Below are positions 25,816-35,242 of a stretch of DNA of 64,000 bases, piece after piece. The stretch covers positions 1 through 64,000 of the forward strand of contig CABVAF010000001.1 of assembly GCA_902496295.1 (NCBI GenBank), given 5' to 3'. The position numbers and the translations under genes are program-made. The DNA is from an uncultured Clostridium sp. Its GTDB lineage: Bacteria; Bacillota; Clostridia; TANB77; CAG-508. The notes under the pieces are model-generated. The model ran no database searches, was not told the origin of the DNA, and saw nothing but the letters and a program-made list of their open reading frames with translations. Positions within the stretch are counted from its first letter, which is position 1. Each line of letters begins with the position of its first letter.

Positions 25816-26862
25816 ATGAAAAAACTAATTAGTTTAATTGTACTTTTAGTAATTGTCGCATTATGTTTGCCAGTATACGCAGATTCACTTCAAAATGTTA
25901 CTATAAATGTAGACAAAACTACTGTACATCCAAATGAAACTGTTAAAGTAGATGTGGATTTTGGACAAGATATGGGTTCATATACAGTAGATGTTGCCTA
26001 TGATAATAATTTATTTGAATATGTATCAGCAGAAGGTGGAACAGCGGATGATAACGGTACTAGAATAAGAGTATATTTCTTTGATACTGCCGGTGGAACA
26101 AATCCAAGAAGAAATATGTCTGTTATATTTAAAGCAAAAGATGTTACAACATCAAATCCAACAGATTTTAGTATAACAGCAGAAGGGTTGGCAAATCCAG
26201 ATGCATCTGTTTCATATGATGATATTACAACACCAATTGATAAAAGTATAATAGTAGAACCAAAATATGAAGATTATAATATTATGCTAAATTATACTGG
26301 TGATGTAATAGTAAATGAGGAAAAAGATATGAAACTTACAATATCATCTGCCATGGGAAAAAATTATGAACATACAAGAATATTAGCAGAAGCTACAACT
26401 CCAGTTAATGGAACTGTAAAATTACTTGGAACAGATGGTCAACAATTAGAACATGATATTATTCAAAATGGCTGGGGAGATGCAGCAGGAGATGCAATTG
26501 GTGGAAAAGATGTAAGTAAAGAATTAAATTTAAAGGGAATTTTTGATAAAGCTGGAGATTATACAATAAAAATAAAACTAATAGATAGAGATAACTCAGA
26601 TGCAGAAATTGTAAGCGAAACTTTTAATATTACTGTAAAAGAAGAAACTGTTACACCACCAGAAAACAATGTAACCAATAATGAGATAGAAAATGAAATA
26701 GCAGGAGAAACAAATAATGAAAATAATACAGGAACGGTAGGAAATATTAATAATGAAGAACCAAGCACTTTACCTAAAACCGGTAGTACAGTTTATTTAA
26801 CAGCTACCTCTATTATAGTAGCACTAGCAATATCTTACTTTACACTAAAGAAAGATAAATAA
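25816..26862 (+). CDS. LPKTG-anchored cell-wall protein with cohesin-like domain
   Basis: The protein has 348 residues. It has a signal peptide (residues 1-23, ending VYA), then a cohesin-like beta-sandwich (about residues 28-150: NETVKVDVDF, YTVDVAYDNNLFEYVS, FKAKDV, DFSITAEG). A second beta-rich region follows (about 155-275), then an Asn/Glu/Thr spacer. It ends with the sorting signal LPKTG near residue 319, a hydrophobic helix and KKDK. A sortase is the next gene and a dockerin-bearing hydrolase the one after, so this is probably the wall-bound docking partner. AAAAGGAGG precedes the ATG. Confidence 0.85.
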   Translation: MKKLISLIVLLVIVALCLPVYADSLQNVTINVDKTTVHPNETVKVDVDFGQDMGSYTVDVAYDNNLFEYVSAEGGTADDNGTRIRVYFFDTAGGTNPRRNMSVIFKAKDVTTSNPTDFSITAEGLANPDASVSYDDITTPIDKSIIVEPKYEDYNIMLNYTGDVIVNEEKDMKLTISSAMGKNYEHTRILAEATTPVNGTVKLLGTDGQQLEHDIIQNGWGDAAGDAIGGKDVSKELNLKGIFDKAGDYTIKIKLIDRDNSDAEIVSETFNITVKEETVTPPENNVTNNEIENEIAGETNNENNTGTVGNINNEEPSTLPKTGSTVYLTATSIIVALAISYFTLKKDK

Positions 26863-26874
26863 AAATAATAAAAT

Positions 26875-26899
26875 AGTGATTTCCAATTAGGAAATCACT
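26875..26899 (+). terminator. Hairpin between cohesin protein and sortase genes
   Basis: AGTGATTTCC (26875-26884) pairs with GGAAATCACT (26890-26899) around AATTA. No T tract follows, so it may attenuate or stabilise the transcript rather than fully terminate. Confidence 0.5.
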
Positions 26900-26974
26900 T
26901 ACATAAAGTAAAAGATATAAAAAGTTTCTTAATGTAAGGTTTATTTAAGTTTATACCTTTGTAGGAAACTAGAA

Positions 26975-27700
26975 ATGAGTTTAACTATGAATAGAAGAGA
27001 AAAAAGATTAAACAAAATAAAAAACATAAAAATAAAAGTAAAAAGTATAATAAGGGCATTTATTATACTTTTTATTTTAAGTATCATTTTATATATGGTA
27101 TATGGATGGTACAAAGAAAGCAAAATAAAAGTTGTAAGAAACGTAAAAACAGAACTAACTAAAGTAGAAAAAGAAGATAATATAGAAAATACAATGCAGA
27201 TAATTATAGATGATAGCAAAAAAAATAATGATGAAAACAGTGAGGAAAATTTAGAAAGCGAAAAAGTATATAAAGGAAGTAAACTAGAGGAAGCTGTACC
27301 TAGTGAATATTTTGGATATAAAGTTAGTGCTAAATTGGAAATACCAAAGCTTAATATAGATTCTAATGTTTTAGAAGAATATAGTAAAGACGGATTAGAG
27401 GTGTGCGTATCTAAATTCTGGGGTTCTAATCCAAATGAGATAGGTAATTACTGTATAGCAGGACATAATTATGGAAGAAAGAATATGTTTGGATATTTAG
27501 GAGATTTAGAAATAGGAGAAAAAATTTATCTATCAGATAATAAAAATGGAAAATATAGTTATACTATTTATGATAAATATAGGATAGAAATGGACAATAT
27601 AGAACCTTTATCACAAGATACGAATAAAAGAGAGATAACATTAATTACATGTACTAGTTATTCTAATAAAAGATTAATTATTAAGGCTGTAGAGGATTAA
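26975..27700 (+). CDS. Sortase
   Basis: A membrane-anchored transpeptidase of 241 residues with an N-terminal helix at about residues 26-47 and an extracellular sortase beta-barrel. The catalytic His lies in IAGHNYGRKNMF near residue 164, the Cys in TLITCTSYSNKRL near residue 227 and the Arg a few residues later. The class is uncertain. The preceding gene encodes an LPKTG protein, the likely substrate. AGGAAACT before the ATG is a weak ribosome binding site. Confidence 0.9.
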   Translation: MSLTMNRREKRLNKIKNIKIKVKSIIRAFIILFILSIILYMVYGWYKESKIKVVRNVKTELTKVEKEDNIENTMQIIIDDSKKNNDENSEENLESEKVYKGSKLEEAVPSEYFGYKVSAKLEIPKLNIDSNVLEEYSKDGLEVCVSKFWGSNPNEIGNYCIAGHNYGRKNMFGYLGDLEIGEKIYLSDNKNGKYSYTIYDKYRIEMDNIEPLSQDTNKREITLITCTSYSNKRLIIKAVED

Positions 27701-27795
27701 TATATAAGAAAAATTGCTTATATTATAACAAAAAAAGCGTGTATCTTAGAAAGTAATTTATTAAAATTAAAAATACTAACTAGGAAGGAGGAAGA

Positions 27796-30114
27796 ATGAA
27801 AGAAAAAAGTATAAAAATTAAGAATAAGCATATTTTAATTGAAAATAAAAAAAGACACTCTAGAATATCTACATTTGCATATATAAGTTTAATAATAATT
27901 GCAGCAATAGTAGTTGTATTTATAATATCCACTAATATAGATGCAGCTGAGGAAAAAGAGGGAATAGAAAACTTTCCAGATAGTTACAAGCCATATTTAG
28001 CAGAGCTTCAGAAAAAATATCCTAATTGGAAGTTTGTTGCATTATATACCAATTTAGATTGGAAGTATGTAATTGATAATGAAAATATATTTGGAAAGAA
28101 TTTAGTACCAAAATCATATTCAGATAGATGGAAAAACACAAAACCAGGAGAATATAATGTTGAAGTAGATAGTGGTTGGGTAGATGCATCAAGAAGAGCA
28201 GTAGAATATGCAATGGATCCAAGAAATTTTCTAAATAATGTTAGAATATTTCAATTTGAAGGACTTTCATATGACGAAAAAACAAACAATAAAGAAGGAA
28301 TAGAAAAAATACTTTATGGTACAGAATTTTACAATAAAATTGTTCAATATGTTACAAGTACTGGCAGCACAGTTACTATGGATAGTAAATATTCGGATTT
28401 AATATTAAATGCAGGAAAAACATCATCGGTAAGCCCATACCATTTAGCATCAAGAATAAAGCAAGAAGTAGGACCATTTCTATCACATGCATCTATATCA
28501 GGAACAGTTGCTGGATATGAGGGATTATATAATTTTTATAATATAGGTGCAACAAGTTCTTCAGAACCTATGGGAGCGATAAAAAATGGTCTTCAATATG
28601 CTAGAGATGGGAAAGGTGCAAGCACAGAAACAAAAAATAAATATTTAATTCCATGGACAACAAAAGAAAAAGCAATAACAGGAGGTGGAATTTTTATAGG
28701 TTCAAGTTATATACACTTAGGACAAGATACAGTATATTTACAAAAATTTCACGTAAGTAGTAATACAGGAGGAGAACTGTTTTGGCATCAATATATGACA
28801 AATGTACTGGCACCATATAGTGAGTCAAAATTAATATATAATGGATATGCAAATATGAATATGCTAAGTAATAGCATGACCTTTATTATACCTGTTTATA
28901 ACAATATGCCAGAAGAACCAGTAGAAAACCCTAATATATTAGAAAGCGACTTTACTAATGATAATACAAAAGTATATGCAGATGTACAAACAACTTTAAA
29001 TATAAGAGAAGGACCATCCTCTTCGTATGAAGTGCTAACATCAGTAGATAGAAATGTAATAATGACAAGAGTAGCAAAAGGAAAACAGTCTGGAGAACTT
29101 TGGGATAAAGTAGAACTACCAAACGGAATGGTAGGTTATGCATTCCAAAGTTATTTAAAGGAAGTTCCAGAAAAACAGATAGAAAAAATAGATATCACAG
29201 CTGAGAAAACAACAATAAATAAAGGTGAAACAATTAAATTAAAAGTAGAAATATTACCAGAAGAAGCAAAAGACCATGAAATAATTTATAGTTCAAGTGA
29301 CAATAATGTAATACAAGTAGATAACAGTGGTAATGTACTTGGGATAAAATCAGGAAAAGCTACTATAACAGTAAAAGCAAAAGAAAACAATGTATCAGCA
29401 AGCATAGATATAAATGTATACACTCCAGTTAGCGACATAATATTAAAAGAGGAAGAAATATTTATGCAAAAAGAGGAAGAAGTACAAATAAACCCTGTAA
29501 TACTTCCATCAGATGCAAGCAATAAAAATATAAATTTTAAATCGTCAAATACAAATATTGTAACAGTTACAAACACAGGACTTGTAAAAGCAGTAGGAGA
29601 AGGAATAACTACTATAGAAGTTAAGTCCGAAGATTCAGGATTAGTAAAACAAATAAAAATTACAGTATTGGGACAATTAAATGAGGGAGATGTAGAATTT
29701 AGTAATGAATTAAAAATAGAAAATAATATAATAACTGGTTGGAATATAAAAAAATTAAAGGTAGACGAAGTAATAACAAAAATTAATACTAAATTTGATA
29801 TAGAAATATATAACAGCAGTGGAAAGAAACTTGAGGCAGGAGAGAATATAGGAAGCGGAAGCAAAATAAGATTATTAGAAAATGGAATTGTTAAAATGGA
29901 ATACAAAATAGTAATATACGGAGATGTAAATGGAGATGGCAAGATAAATTCAATAGACTTATTAGTTTTACAAAGGCATATATTAGAAATAGAGAAATTA
30001 CAAGGAGTATTTTTAATAGCAGGAAATATAAATAAGAATGGAAAAAATCCTTCATCTGTAGACTCTCTTTTAATACAAAGACATATACTTGATTTAAAAT
30101 TAATTGAGCAATAG
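27796..30114 (+). CDS. Dockerin-bearing peptidoglycan hydrolase (glucosaminidase-like, SH3b, Big2)
   Basis: The protein has 772 residues. An N-terminal signal anchor (about residues 24-48) is followed by a glucosaminidase-type domain (about 60-345; DPRNFLNN, SPYHLASRIKQEVG, GLYNFYNIGA). A bacterial SH3 domain (about 392-455; TLNIREGPSSSYEVL), two Big2 Ig-like domains (about 460-625) and a linker come next. The last 65 residues are a type I dockerin: GDVNGDGKINSIDLLVLQRH is a full calcium-binding repeat, while the second (NINKNGKNPSSVDSLLIQRH) is less canonical. It likely cleaves N-acetylglucosamine linkages in the wall and docks to a cohesin. The cohesin protein and sortase lie just upstream. 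AGGAAGGAGG precedes the ATG. Confidence 0.88.
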   Translation: MKEKSIKIKNKHILIENKKRHSRISTFAYISLIIIAAIVVVFIISTNIDAAEEKEGIENFPDSYKPYLAELQKKYPNWKFVALYTNLDWKYVIDNENIFGKNLVPKSYSDRWKNTKPGEYNVEVDSGWVDASRRAVEYAMDPRNFLNNVRIFQFEGLSYDEKTNNKEGIEKILYGTEFYNKIVQYVTSTGSTVTMDSKYSDLILNAGKTSSVSPYHLASRIKQEVGPFLSHASISGTVAGYEGLYNFYNIGATSSSEPMGAIKNGLQYARDGKGASTETKNKYLIPWTTKEKAITGGGIFIGSSYIHLGQDTVYLQKFHVSSNTGGELFWHQYMTNVLAPYSESKLIYNGYANMNMLSNSMTFIIPVYNNMPEEPVENPNILESDFTNDNTKVYADVQTTLNIREGPSSSYEVLTSVDRNVIMTRVAKGKQSGELWDKVELPNGMVGYAFQSYLKEVPEKQIEKIDITAEKTTINKGETIKLKVEILPEEAKDHEIIYSSSDNNVIQVDNSGNVLGIKSGKATITVKAKENNVSASIDINVYTPVSDIILKEEEIFMQKEEEVQINPVILPSDASNKNINFKSSNTNIVTVTNTGLVKAVGEGITTIEVKSEDSGLVKQIKITVLGQLNEGDVEFSNELKIENNIITGWNIKKLKVDEVITKINTKFDIEIYNSSGKKLEAGENIGSGSKIRLLENGIVKMEYKIVIYGDVNGDGKINSIDLLVLQRHILEIEKLQGVFLIAGNINKNGKNPSSVDSLLIQRHILDLKLIEQ

Positions 30115-30206
30115 AAATTGGGGGCAGGTCCAAACTTCGCAATTCCAGAAATTAGGGACAGGTCCAAATTTCTGAAAGTCAGAAAAATGGACCTGTCCCT
30201 AATTTC
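30114..30206. repeat. Palindromic REP-like repeat (copy A)
   Basis: The arms 30148-30166 and 30188-30206 are perfect inverse complements containing GGGACAGGTCC, with an inner TTTCTGA/TCAGAAA stem closing on AAG. A degenerate direct half-copy (GGGGCAGGTCC, about 30114-30146) precedes it, starting at the stop codon of the dockerin gene. The same core occurs at 52242-52303. Confidence 0.85.
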
Positions 30207-30219
30207 CAAAGGAGGGAAT

Positions 30220-31548
30220 ATGAATAAAAAAATAATTTATAAAATAACAATTGCTATAAGTATTATGATTAGTATAGTTACTACTATTATTGTAGTTAAT
30301 AAATTTATAAATAAGAATAATGTTAATACTAGTGCAAAATTAGCAAGCAACGAAGTTATGAAGTTAAATGTAAAAAGCGTAGATAGCGTAAATGAAGAAT
30401 TATATATTAATTTTGGCAATGCTAGTTTAGCCTCAATGACATTAGAGATATTTTTTGATCAAAATAATTTAGAATATGAGAACAATATGGAAAATTCAAA
30501 TTATAGTAATGGAAGAATATTATATACATGGGTTTCGGAGACAGGTAAAAATAAGAAAATTGATAATGTGGGACCTTTTAATTTTAAAAGTAAAAATGAT
30601 AATGATAGTAAAATAGTGGTAACAGGTGAATTTTATAATGAAAATGGAGAAAGAATAGATATACAAAGCGGTAGCATTAATATTACAAAAAATATAAATG
30701 AGAATAATGAAGAAAATGTAAAAAATGTAGAAAATAATACTAGCGTAAACACAGATAAAAGTAATGCTAATTTATTGATACTAAGGCTAAACCATGAAGG
30801 AATAAGCCCAGAGTTTTCAAAAGAAATAAAAGACTACTATATAATAATAGACGAAACAATAAATAAATTCGATATAACCGCTATAGCGGAAAATACAAAC
30901 TCTATAATTAGTATTACGGGTAATAATAATTTCAAAACAGGGCTTAATATTATTAATATTAGTGTGAAATCCGAAGATAAAACAAATGAAACAAACTATA
31001 AAATATATGTAACTAAAACTTCAAATAAAGAAAAGGCAAATGCAAATTTAGAAAATTTAGCAGTAGAAAATGGAACACTAACGCCAGAGTTCGATGCGAA
31101 TATAACCAATTATAAAGTAGAAGTAAGTAATAGTGTAGAAATTGCTAATATTTTAGCAGTGCCAGAAAATATTAATGCAAAAGTAAAAATAGATAAAAGT
31201 AGTAAATTAGAAGAAGGAAATAATCGTGCTGAGATTATAGTAACAGCAGAAGATGGAATTACTATAAAAAAATATATAGTTGAAATTCATAGAAGAAATA
31301 ATGAAGAAGAAAAAAATGTAGAAGAAAACATAAAGATACAGGCAGAAAAACTTTCCGCAATTTTAGCAGAAAATAATAATCAAGAAAAAGAAGATGAAGA
31401 AACAAATACGCAAGAAAATAATATAACTGATGAAAATAAAGAAACAGATAGAAAAACACAAGAAGATATTTATGTGTATTGCTCAGCTGGAGTAGCGATT
31501 GCAATAATTGTAATATGTATTTTTTATAATAAGTTTAAAAGAAAATAG
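30220..31548 (+). CDS. Membrane-anchored protein with cohesin-like and cadherin-like domains
   Basis: The start is ATG 30220 with AAAGGAGGG upstream; the longer frame from 30118 would run through the palindromic repeat. The 442-residue protein has an N-terminal helix (about residues 6-28), a beta-sandwich (about 40-160) that resembles cohesin or carbohydrate-binding folds, two cadherin-like beta domains (about 185-275 and 295-385; NLENLAVENGTLTPEFD, ITNYKVEVSN) and an Asn/Glu-rich linker. A C-terminal membrane helix with FKRK closes it. It probably sits on the membrane as a second surface partner of the dockerin hydrolase, but that pairing is inferred from position only. Confidence 0.65.
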   Translation: MNKKIIYKITIAISIMISIVTTIIVVNKFINKNNVNTSAKLASNEVMKLNVKSVDSVNEELYINFGNASLASMTLEIFFDQNNLEYENNMENSNYSNGRILYTWVSETGKNKKIDNVGPFNFKSKNDNDSKIVVTGEFYNENGERIDIQSGSINITKNINENNEENVKNVENNTSVNTDKSNANLLILRLNHEGISPEFSKEIKDYYIIIDETINKFDITAIAENTNSIISITGNNNFKTGLNIINISVKSEDKTNETNYKIYVTKTSNKEKANANLENLAVENGTLTPEFDANITNYKVEVSNSVEIANILAVPENINAKVKIDKSSKLEEGNNRAEIIVTAEDGITIKKYIVEIHRRNNEEEKNVEENIKIQAEKLSAILAENNNQEKEDEETNTQENNITDENKETDRKTQEDIYVYCSAGVAIAIIVICIFYNKFKRK

Positions 31549-31677
31549 AATAAGATAAAAATCAACCTATATGAAGTAAATTCCAAAAACATAGCATTTT
31601 GGTATACTTTATAAAGATTGATTTTTTATGCATTTTATGGTAAATTATGAGAAGAATAAAAACAGGGGAGAATAAAT

Positions 31678-32247
31678 ATGAAAATTATATTAGCATCACA
31701 ATCACCAAGAAGAAAAGAATTAATGGATTTAATGAAATTAAACTATGAAGTAATTGTAAGCCACGCAGACGAAACATTTGAAGAAGGACTAACAATAGAA
31801 GAACAGTCAAAAAGGCTAGGATATATAAAAGCAAAAGCAGTATTTGACAAAACAGAAGGAGACAGAATAGTTATTGGTTCTGACACTATGGTGCTTAAAG
31901 GTAGCGAAGTTTTAGAAAAGCCGAAAAGTAAAGACGATGCAATACGAATGTTAAATTTGTTAAGAAATACAGACCATAGGGTTATAACAAGCCTTACTGT
32001 ACTAATACAATATGGGGAAAATTATTCTGAATACATAGATTATGATATTGCTAAAGTATATTTTAAAGATATGAGCGAAAAGGAAATATTAAAATGGATT
32101 GAAGAAGGAAATCCATATGATAAAGCAGGCGGATATGCAATACAAAGTAAATTTGGAGTGTTTGTAGATAAAATAGAAGGAAACTATTTTACAGTTGTAG
32201 GATTACCAATACATAAATTATATGATGCAATAAAAAAATATATATAA
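31678..32247 (+). CDS. maf: Maf family nucleoside triphosphate pyrophosphatase
   Basis: Hydrolyses non-canonical or methylated nucleoside triphosphates such as dTTP/UTP analogues; in Bacillus Maf also affects septation. The 189 residues include the signature ILASQSPRRKELM at the N-terminus, SDTMVL near residue 64 and the KPKSKDDA segment. AGGGGAG precedes the ATG. rlmD follows after 12 bases, so the two are probably co-transcribed. Confidence 0.93.
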   Translation: MKIILASQSPRRKELMDLMKLNYEVIVSHADETFEEGLTIEEQSKRLGYIKAKAVFDKTEGDRIVIGSDTMVLKGSEVLEKPKSKDDAIRMLNLLRNTDHRVITSLTVLIQYGENYSEYIDYDIAKVYFKDMSEKEILKWIEEGNPYDKAGGYAIQSKFGVFVDKIEGNYFTVVGLPIHKLYDAIKKYI

Positions 32248-32259
32248 AGGAATTTAAAC

Positions 32260-33663
32260 ATGGAAATACCAGTAGAGAAGAATAAAGAATATATAGTAGA
32301 CATAATAGATAATGGGTTCGAAGGAGAAGGAATTGCAAAAATAGATGGATATACCATCTTTATTAATAATGCAATAAAGGGAGAAAAATGCAAAATATTA
32401 ATTGTAAAAGTTACTAAATCACATGGATATGGAAAGTTAATTGAGATTATAGAAAAATCTAAATATAGAGCAGAAGCGGATTGTACTACTTATAAAAGAT
32501 GTGGAGGATGTAATTTAAGACATATAGAATATAATAGAACTTTGGAAATGAAAAGAGACGTAGTACAAAATTTAGTGAATAAAGTTTTAGAAAATAAAAT
32601 AACAGTAAAAAATACGATTGGGATGAAAAAACCATATTATTATAGAAATAAGGCACAATACCCATTGGGAATTAATAAAAATGGAGAAAAAGTCTTTGGA
32701 ATATATGCTAAAAGAACACATGAGATTATTGAAATAGAAGAATGCAAAATACAAAATCCTATATCAACAAAAATAGCAAGAAATGTAATTGAATTTATAA
32801 GAGAAAATAATTTATCTGTATATAATGAAGAAACAGGGAAAGGACTTTTTAGACATTTAATAATAAAAGTTGGCATAAAAACTAATGAGATTATGTGCGT
32901 AATAGTATTAAATGGAGAAAAATTTGAAAAAGAACAAGAGTTCGTTAAATTGTTGATTGAAAAATTTAGTAAAGACGACAAAAACGAGTTCAAAATAAAA
33001 ACAATTGTAAAAAATATTAATACTAAAAACACGAATGTAATTTTAGGAGACAAAAATATTGTATTATATGGAGACGGATATATTAATGATAAATTAGGAA
33101 ATTATACTTTTAAAATATCTCCTATGTCATTTTACCAGACAAATCCTGTTCAAACAGAAGTATTATATGGAAAAGCAATAGAAGTAGCAGAACTTAAGAA
33201 AAGCGACGTTGTCTTAGATTTATATTGTGGAATAGGCACAATTGGAATATATGCGTCTTTTTATGTAGATAAAGTATATGGAATAGAGATTGTAGAGCAG
33301 GCTATAGAAGATGCAAAAGAAAATGCAAGAATAAATAAAGTAGAAAATATTAAATTTAGATGTGGTGCTGTAGAAGATGTATTAGAAGATTTAATAAAAG
33401 AAGAGAATATAGTGCCAAACATTGTATTTGTAGATCCTCCAAGAAGAGGACTAGATAAAAATACAATAGACAATATTTTAAAGTTAAAGCCAGAAAAAGT
33501 AATATACATTAGCTGTAACCCTGCAACTATGGTAAGAGATATAAGTATGATGGAAGCGGAATATAAAGTAAAAGAAGTACAGCCAGTAGACATGTTTCCG
33601 TTTACGCGGACACGTGGAGTGCGTAGCAGTGCTATGTCTAAAAAATTAGAAAAAATATCCTAA
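32260..33663 (+). CDS. rlmD: 23S rRNA (uracil-5-)-methyltransferase RlmD-like
   Basis: An RlmD/RlmCD-type SAM-dependent m5U methyltransferase of 467 residues. It has an N-terminal TRAM domain (about 5-60) and a [4Fe-4S] cluster motif CTTYKRCGGC (Cys near 75, 81 and 84, with a fourth near 162). The SAM site is LDLYCGIGTIGIYAS near residue 320 and the catalytic Cys lies in ISCNPATMVRD near residue 418. Bacillota enzymes of this group may modify U747 and/or U1939; which one applies here is not decidable. AAGGAA precedes the ATG. Confidence 0.93.
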   Translation: MEIPVEKNKEYIVDIIDNGFEGEGIAKIDGYTIFINNAIKGEKCKILIVKVTKSHGYGKLIEIIEKSKYRAEADCTTYKRCGGCNLRHIEYNRTLEMKRDVVQNLVNKVLENKITVKNTIGMKKPYYYRNKAQYPLGINKNGEKVFGIYAKRTHEIIEIEECKIQNPISTKIARNVIEFIRENNLSVYNEETGKGLFRHLIIKVGIKTNEIMCVIVLNGEKFEKEQEFVKLLIEKFSKDDKNEFKIKTIVKNINTKNTNVILGDKNIVLYGDGYINDKLGNYTFKISPMSFYQTNPVQTEVLYGKAIEVAELKKSDVVLDLYCGIGTIGIYASFYVDKVYGIEIVEQAIEDAKENARINKVENIKFRCGAVEDVLEDLIKEENIVPNIVFVDPPRRGLDKNTIDNILKLKPEKVIYISCNPATMVRDISMMEAEYKVKEVQPVDMFPFTRTRGVRSSAMSKKLEKIS

Positions 33664-33819
33664 TTTGCTGCTTTTGAAGATTTTGTTAGTTCTGAGAGAA
33701 ATGGCAAAAATAAGATTAAAAGAACAGAAAATCATAAAATTAAAGTAATGATAGAGGCCCGCTTGGTGTGCGGAGAAGTAAATTTATGGTAGAATGAGGA
33801 TAATTAGGAGGAGGAAATT

Positions 33820-34515
33820 ATGGATAGACCAATTAATACTTTATTTATGTTAATGTCCCTGGACGGAAAAATTAATAGTGGAGATAGTGATGAATTAGAT
33901 GTTGATAGAGATTGGTGTAAAATAAATGGTGTAAAAGAAGGATTACACCAATATTATGAAATAGAAAAAACAACAGATTGCTATTCTTTAAATACAGGAA
34001 GAGTAATGAAAAAAATAGGTGTTAATGAAAGAAAAGAGAAACCGCAGAAGATTGACTGCAGATTTATAATCATAGATAGAAAACCTCACCTTAATGAAAA
34101 TGGTATAGAATATTTATGTAATTGGGTTGATATATTATTTTTAGTAACAGATAACAAAAATCACCCAGCATTTAAGTTATTAGACAAGTTTGAAAATCTA
34201 AAAATAATTTATTATGAAAATATAAATTTAACAAAGATGATGGAAGATTTAAAAAACAATTATGATGTAGAGAGAATTACAATTCAGTCTGGGGGAACTC
34301 TAAATTGTAAATTTTTAAGAGAAAATTTAATTGACTATGTAAATATAGTAATAGCACCAATCTTAGTGGGAGGTTCAACTACTAACACTTTAATTGATGG
34401 AAAAGCTATTTCAAAAATAGAAGAATTGAATCAATTAAAGGCATTAGAATTGTTAGAAACTCATATATTGCAGAATTCATATGTACAATTAAAATATAAG
34501 GTGTTAAAAGAGTAA
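33820..34515 (+). CDS. RibD C-terminal/dihydrofolate reductase-fold reductase
   Basis: A 231-residue protein of the RibD-C family: MDRPINTLFMLMSLDGKIN at the start, TIQSGGTLNCKFLRENLIDYVN near residues 150-172 and the PILVGGSTTNTL loop. Relatives reduce pteridine- or ribosylamino-pyrimidine-like substrates with NAD(P)H. No riboflavin genes are nearby, so it is probably not RibD itself. It opens the long co-directional run that contains Qng1. TAGGAGGAGG precedes the ATG. The 156-base gap upstream shows a TAGAAT (33792-33797) without a clear -35 box. Confidence 0.8.
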   Translation: MDRPINTLFMLMSLDGKINSGDSDELDVDRDWCKINGVKEGLHQYYEIEKTTDCYSLNTGRVMKKIGVNERKEKPQKIDCRFIIIDRKPHLNENGIEYLCNWVDILFLVTDNKNHPAFKLLDKFENLKIIYYENINLTKMMEDLKNNYDVERITIQSGGTLNCKFLRENLIDYVNIVIAPILVGGSTTNTLIDGKAISKIEELNQLKALELLETHILQNSYVQLKYKVLKE

Positions 34516-34624
34516 AGGTGTAGAAAAAGATATATAAATACTTAATCTTGAGATATAATAATAGCAATTATTTAAATGTAGATAAAATATAAAAAGATTT
34601 GTTTAATAAATTAGGAGAAAAAAT

Positions 34625-35242
34625 ATGAAATTATATGTAATTAGGCATGGATTGACGAAGTGTAATGTTGAAAAAAGATATAATGGAAAACTAAATGAAG
34701 ATATAAATGAAACAGGAATATTACAAGCTAAAAAAGCACGAGAAATTATTAAAAAGTTGGATATTGACTTAATTATTTGTTCGCCATTATTAAGAACTAG
34801 ACATACTTGCAATATTATAAATGTAAATAATGTTCCAGTAATCTTTGACAGCAGAATAGAAGAAAGAGATTGTGGTATATATACTGGCAAAGAACTTGGA
34901 GAATTCTATTATACTGATTACTGGAATTATTATTCTAAGATTAAAGTAGAAGGTTTAGAAAGTATACAAGATTTATTTAGAAGAATTAAAAATTTTTTAG
35001 AAGAAATAAAAGAAAAATATAAAGATAAAAATATCCTTTTAGTAACGCATGGAGGAGTGGCACGAGCAGTGTATTTTTATTTTAATAAATTACCAAAAGA
35101 TGGAATGATACAAAAATTTGGTTCAGGAAATTGTGAAATTGCAGAATATGAAATTGTTGTTAAAAAGAGTGGTTTAAATGATAACAATTATATAAAAGTT
35201 AACATAGATAATAATATTGGAGATAACCATAATGTTAGATAA
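34625..35242 (+). CDS. Histidine phosphatase family protein
   Basis: A 205-residue phosphoglycerate-mutase-like enzyme with the phosphohistidine motif VIRHGLTKCN at the N-terminus, RTRHTCN near residue 60, EERDCGIYTG near 80 and the second catalytic His in VTHGGVARAVYF near 140. Relatives dephosphorylate small phosphate esters such as alpha-ribazole phosphate or nucleotides. Its stop overlaps the start of the Qng1 gene, so the two are translationally coupled and probably act in the same process. A TATAAT at about 34555 could be an internal promoter. Confidence 0.85.
   Translation: MKLYVIRHGLTKCNVEKRYNGKLNEDINETGILQAKKAREIIKKLDIDLIICSPLLRTRHTCNIINVNNVPVIFDSRIEERDCGIYTGKELGEFYYTDYWNYYSKIKVEGLESIQDLFRRIKNFLEEIKEKYKDKNILLVTHGGVARAVYFYFNKLPKDGMIQKFGSGNCEIAEYEIVVKKSGLNDNNYIKVNIDNNIGDNHNVR

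Noticed and set aside
30118..30219. Upstream extension of the cadherin-like protein gene
   Set aside because: It would translate the palindromic repeat; AAAGGAGGG directly precedes ATG 30220.
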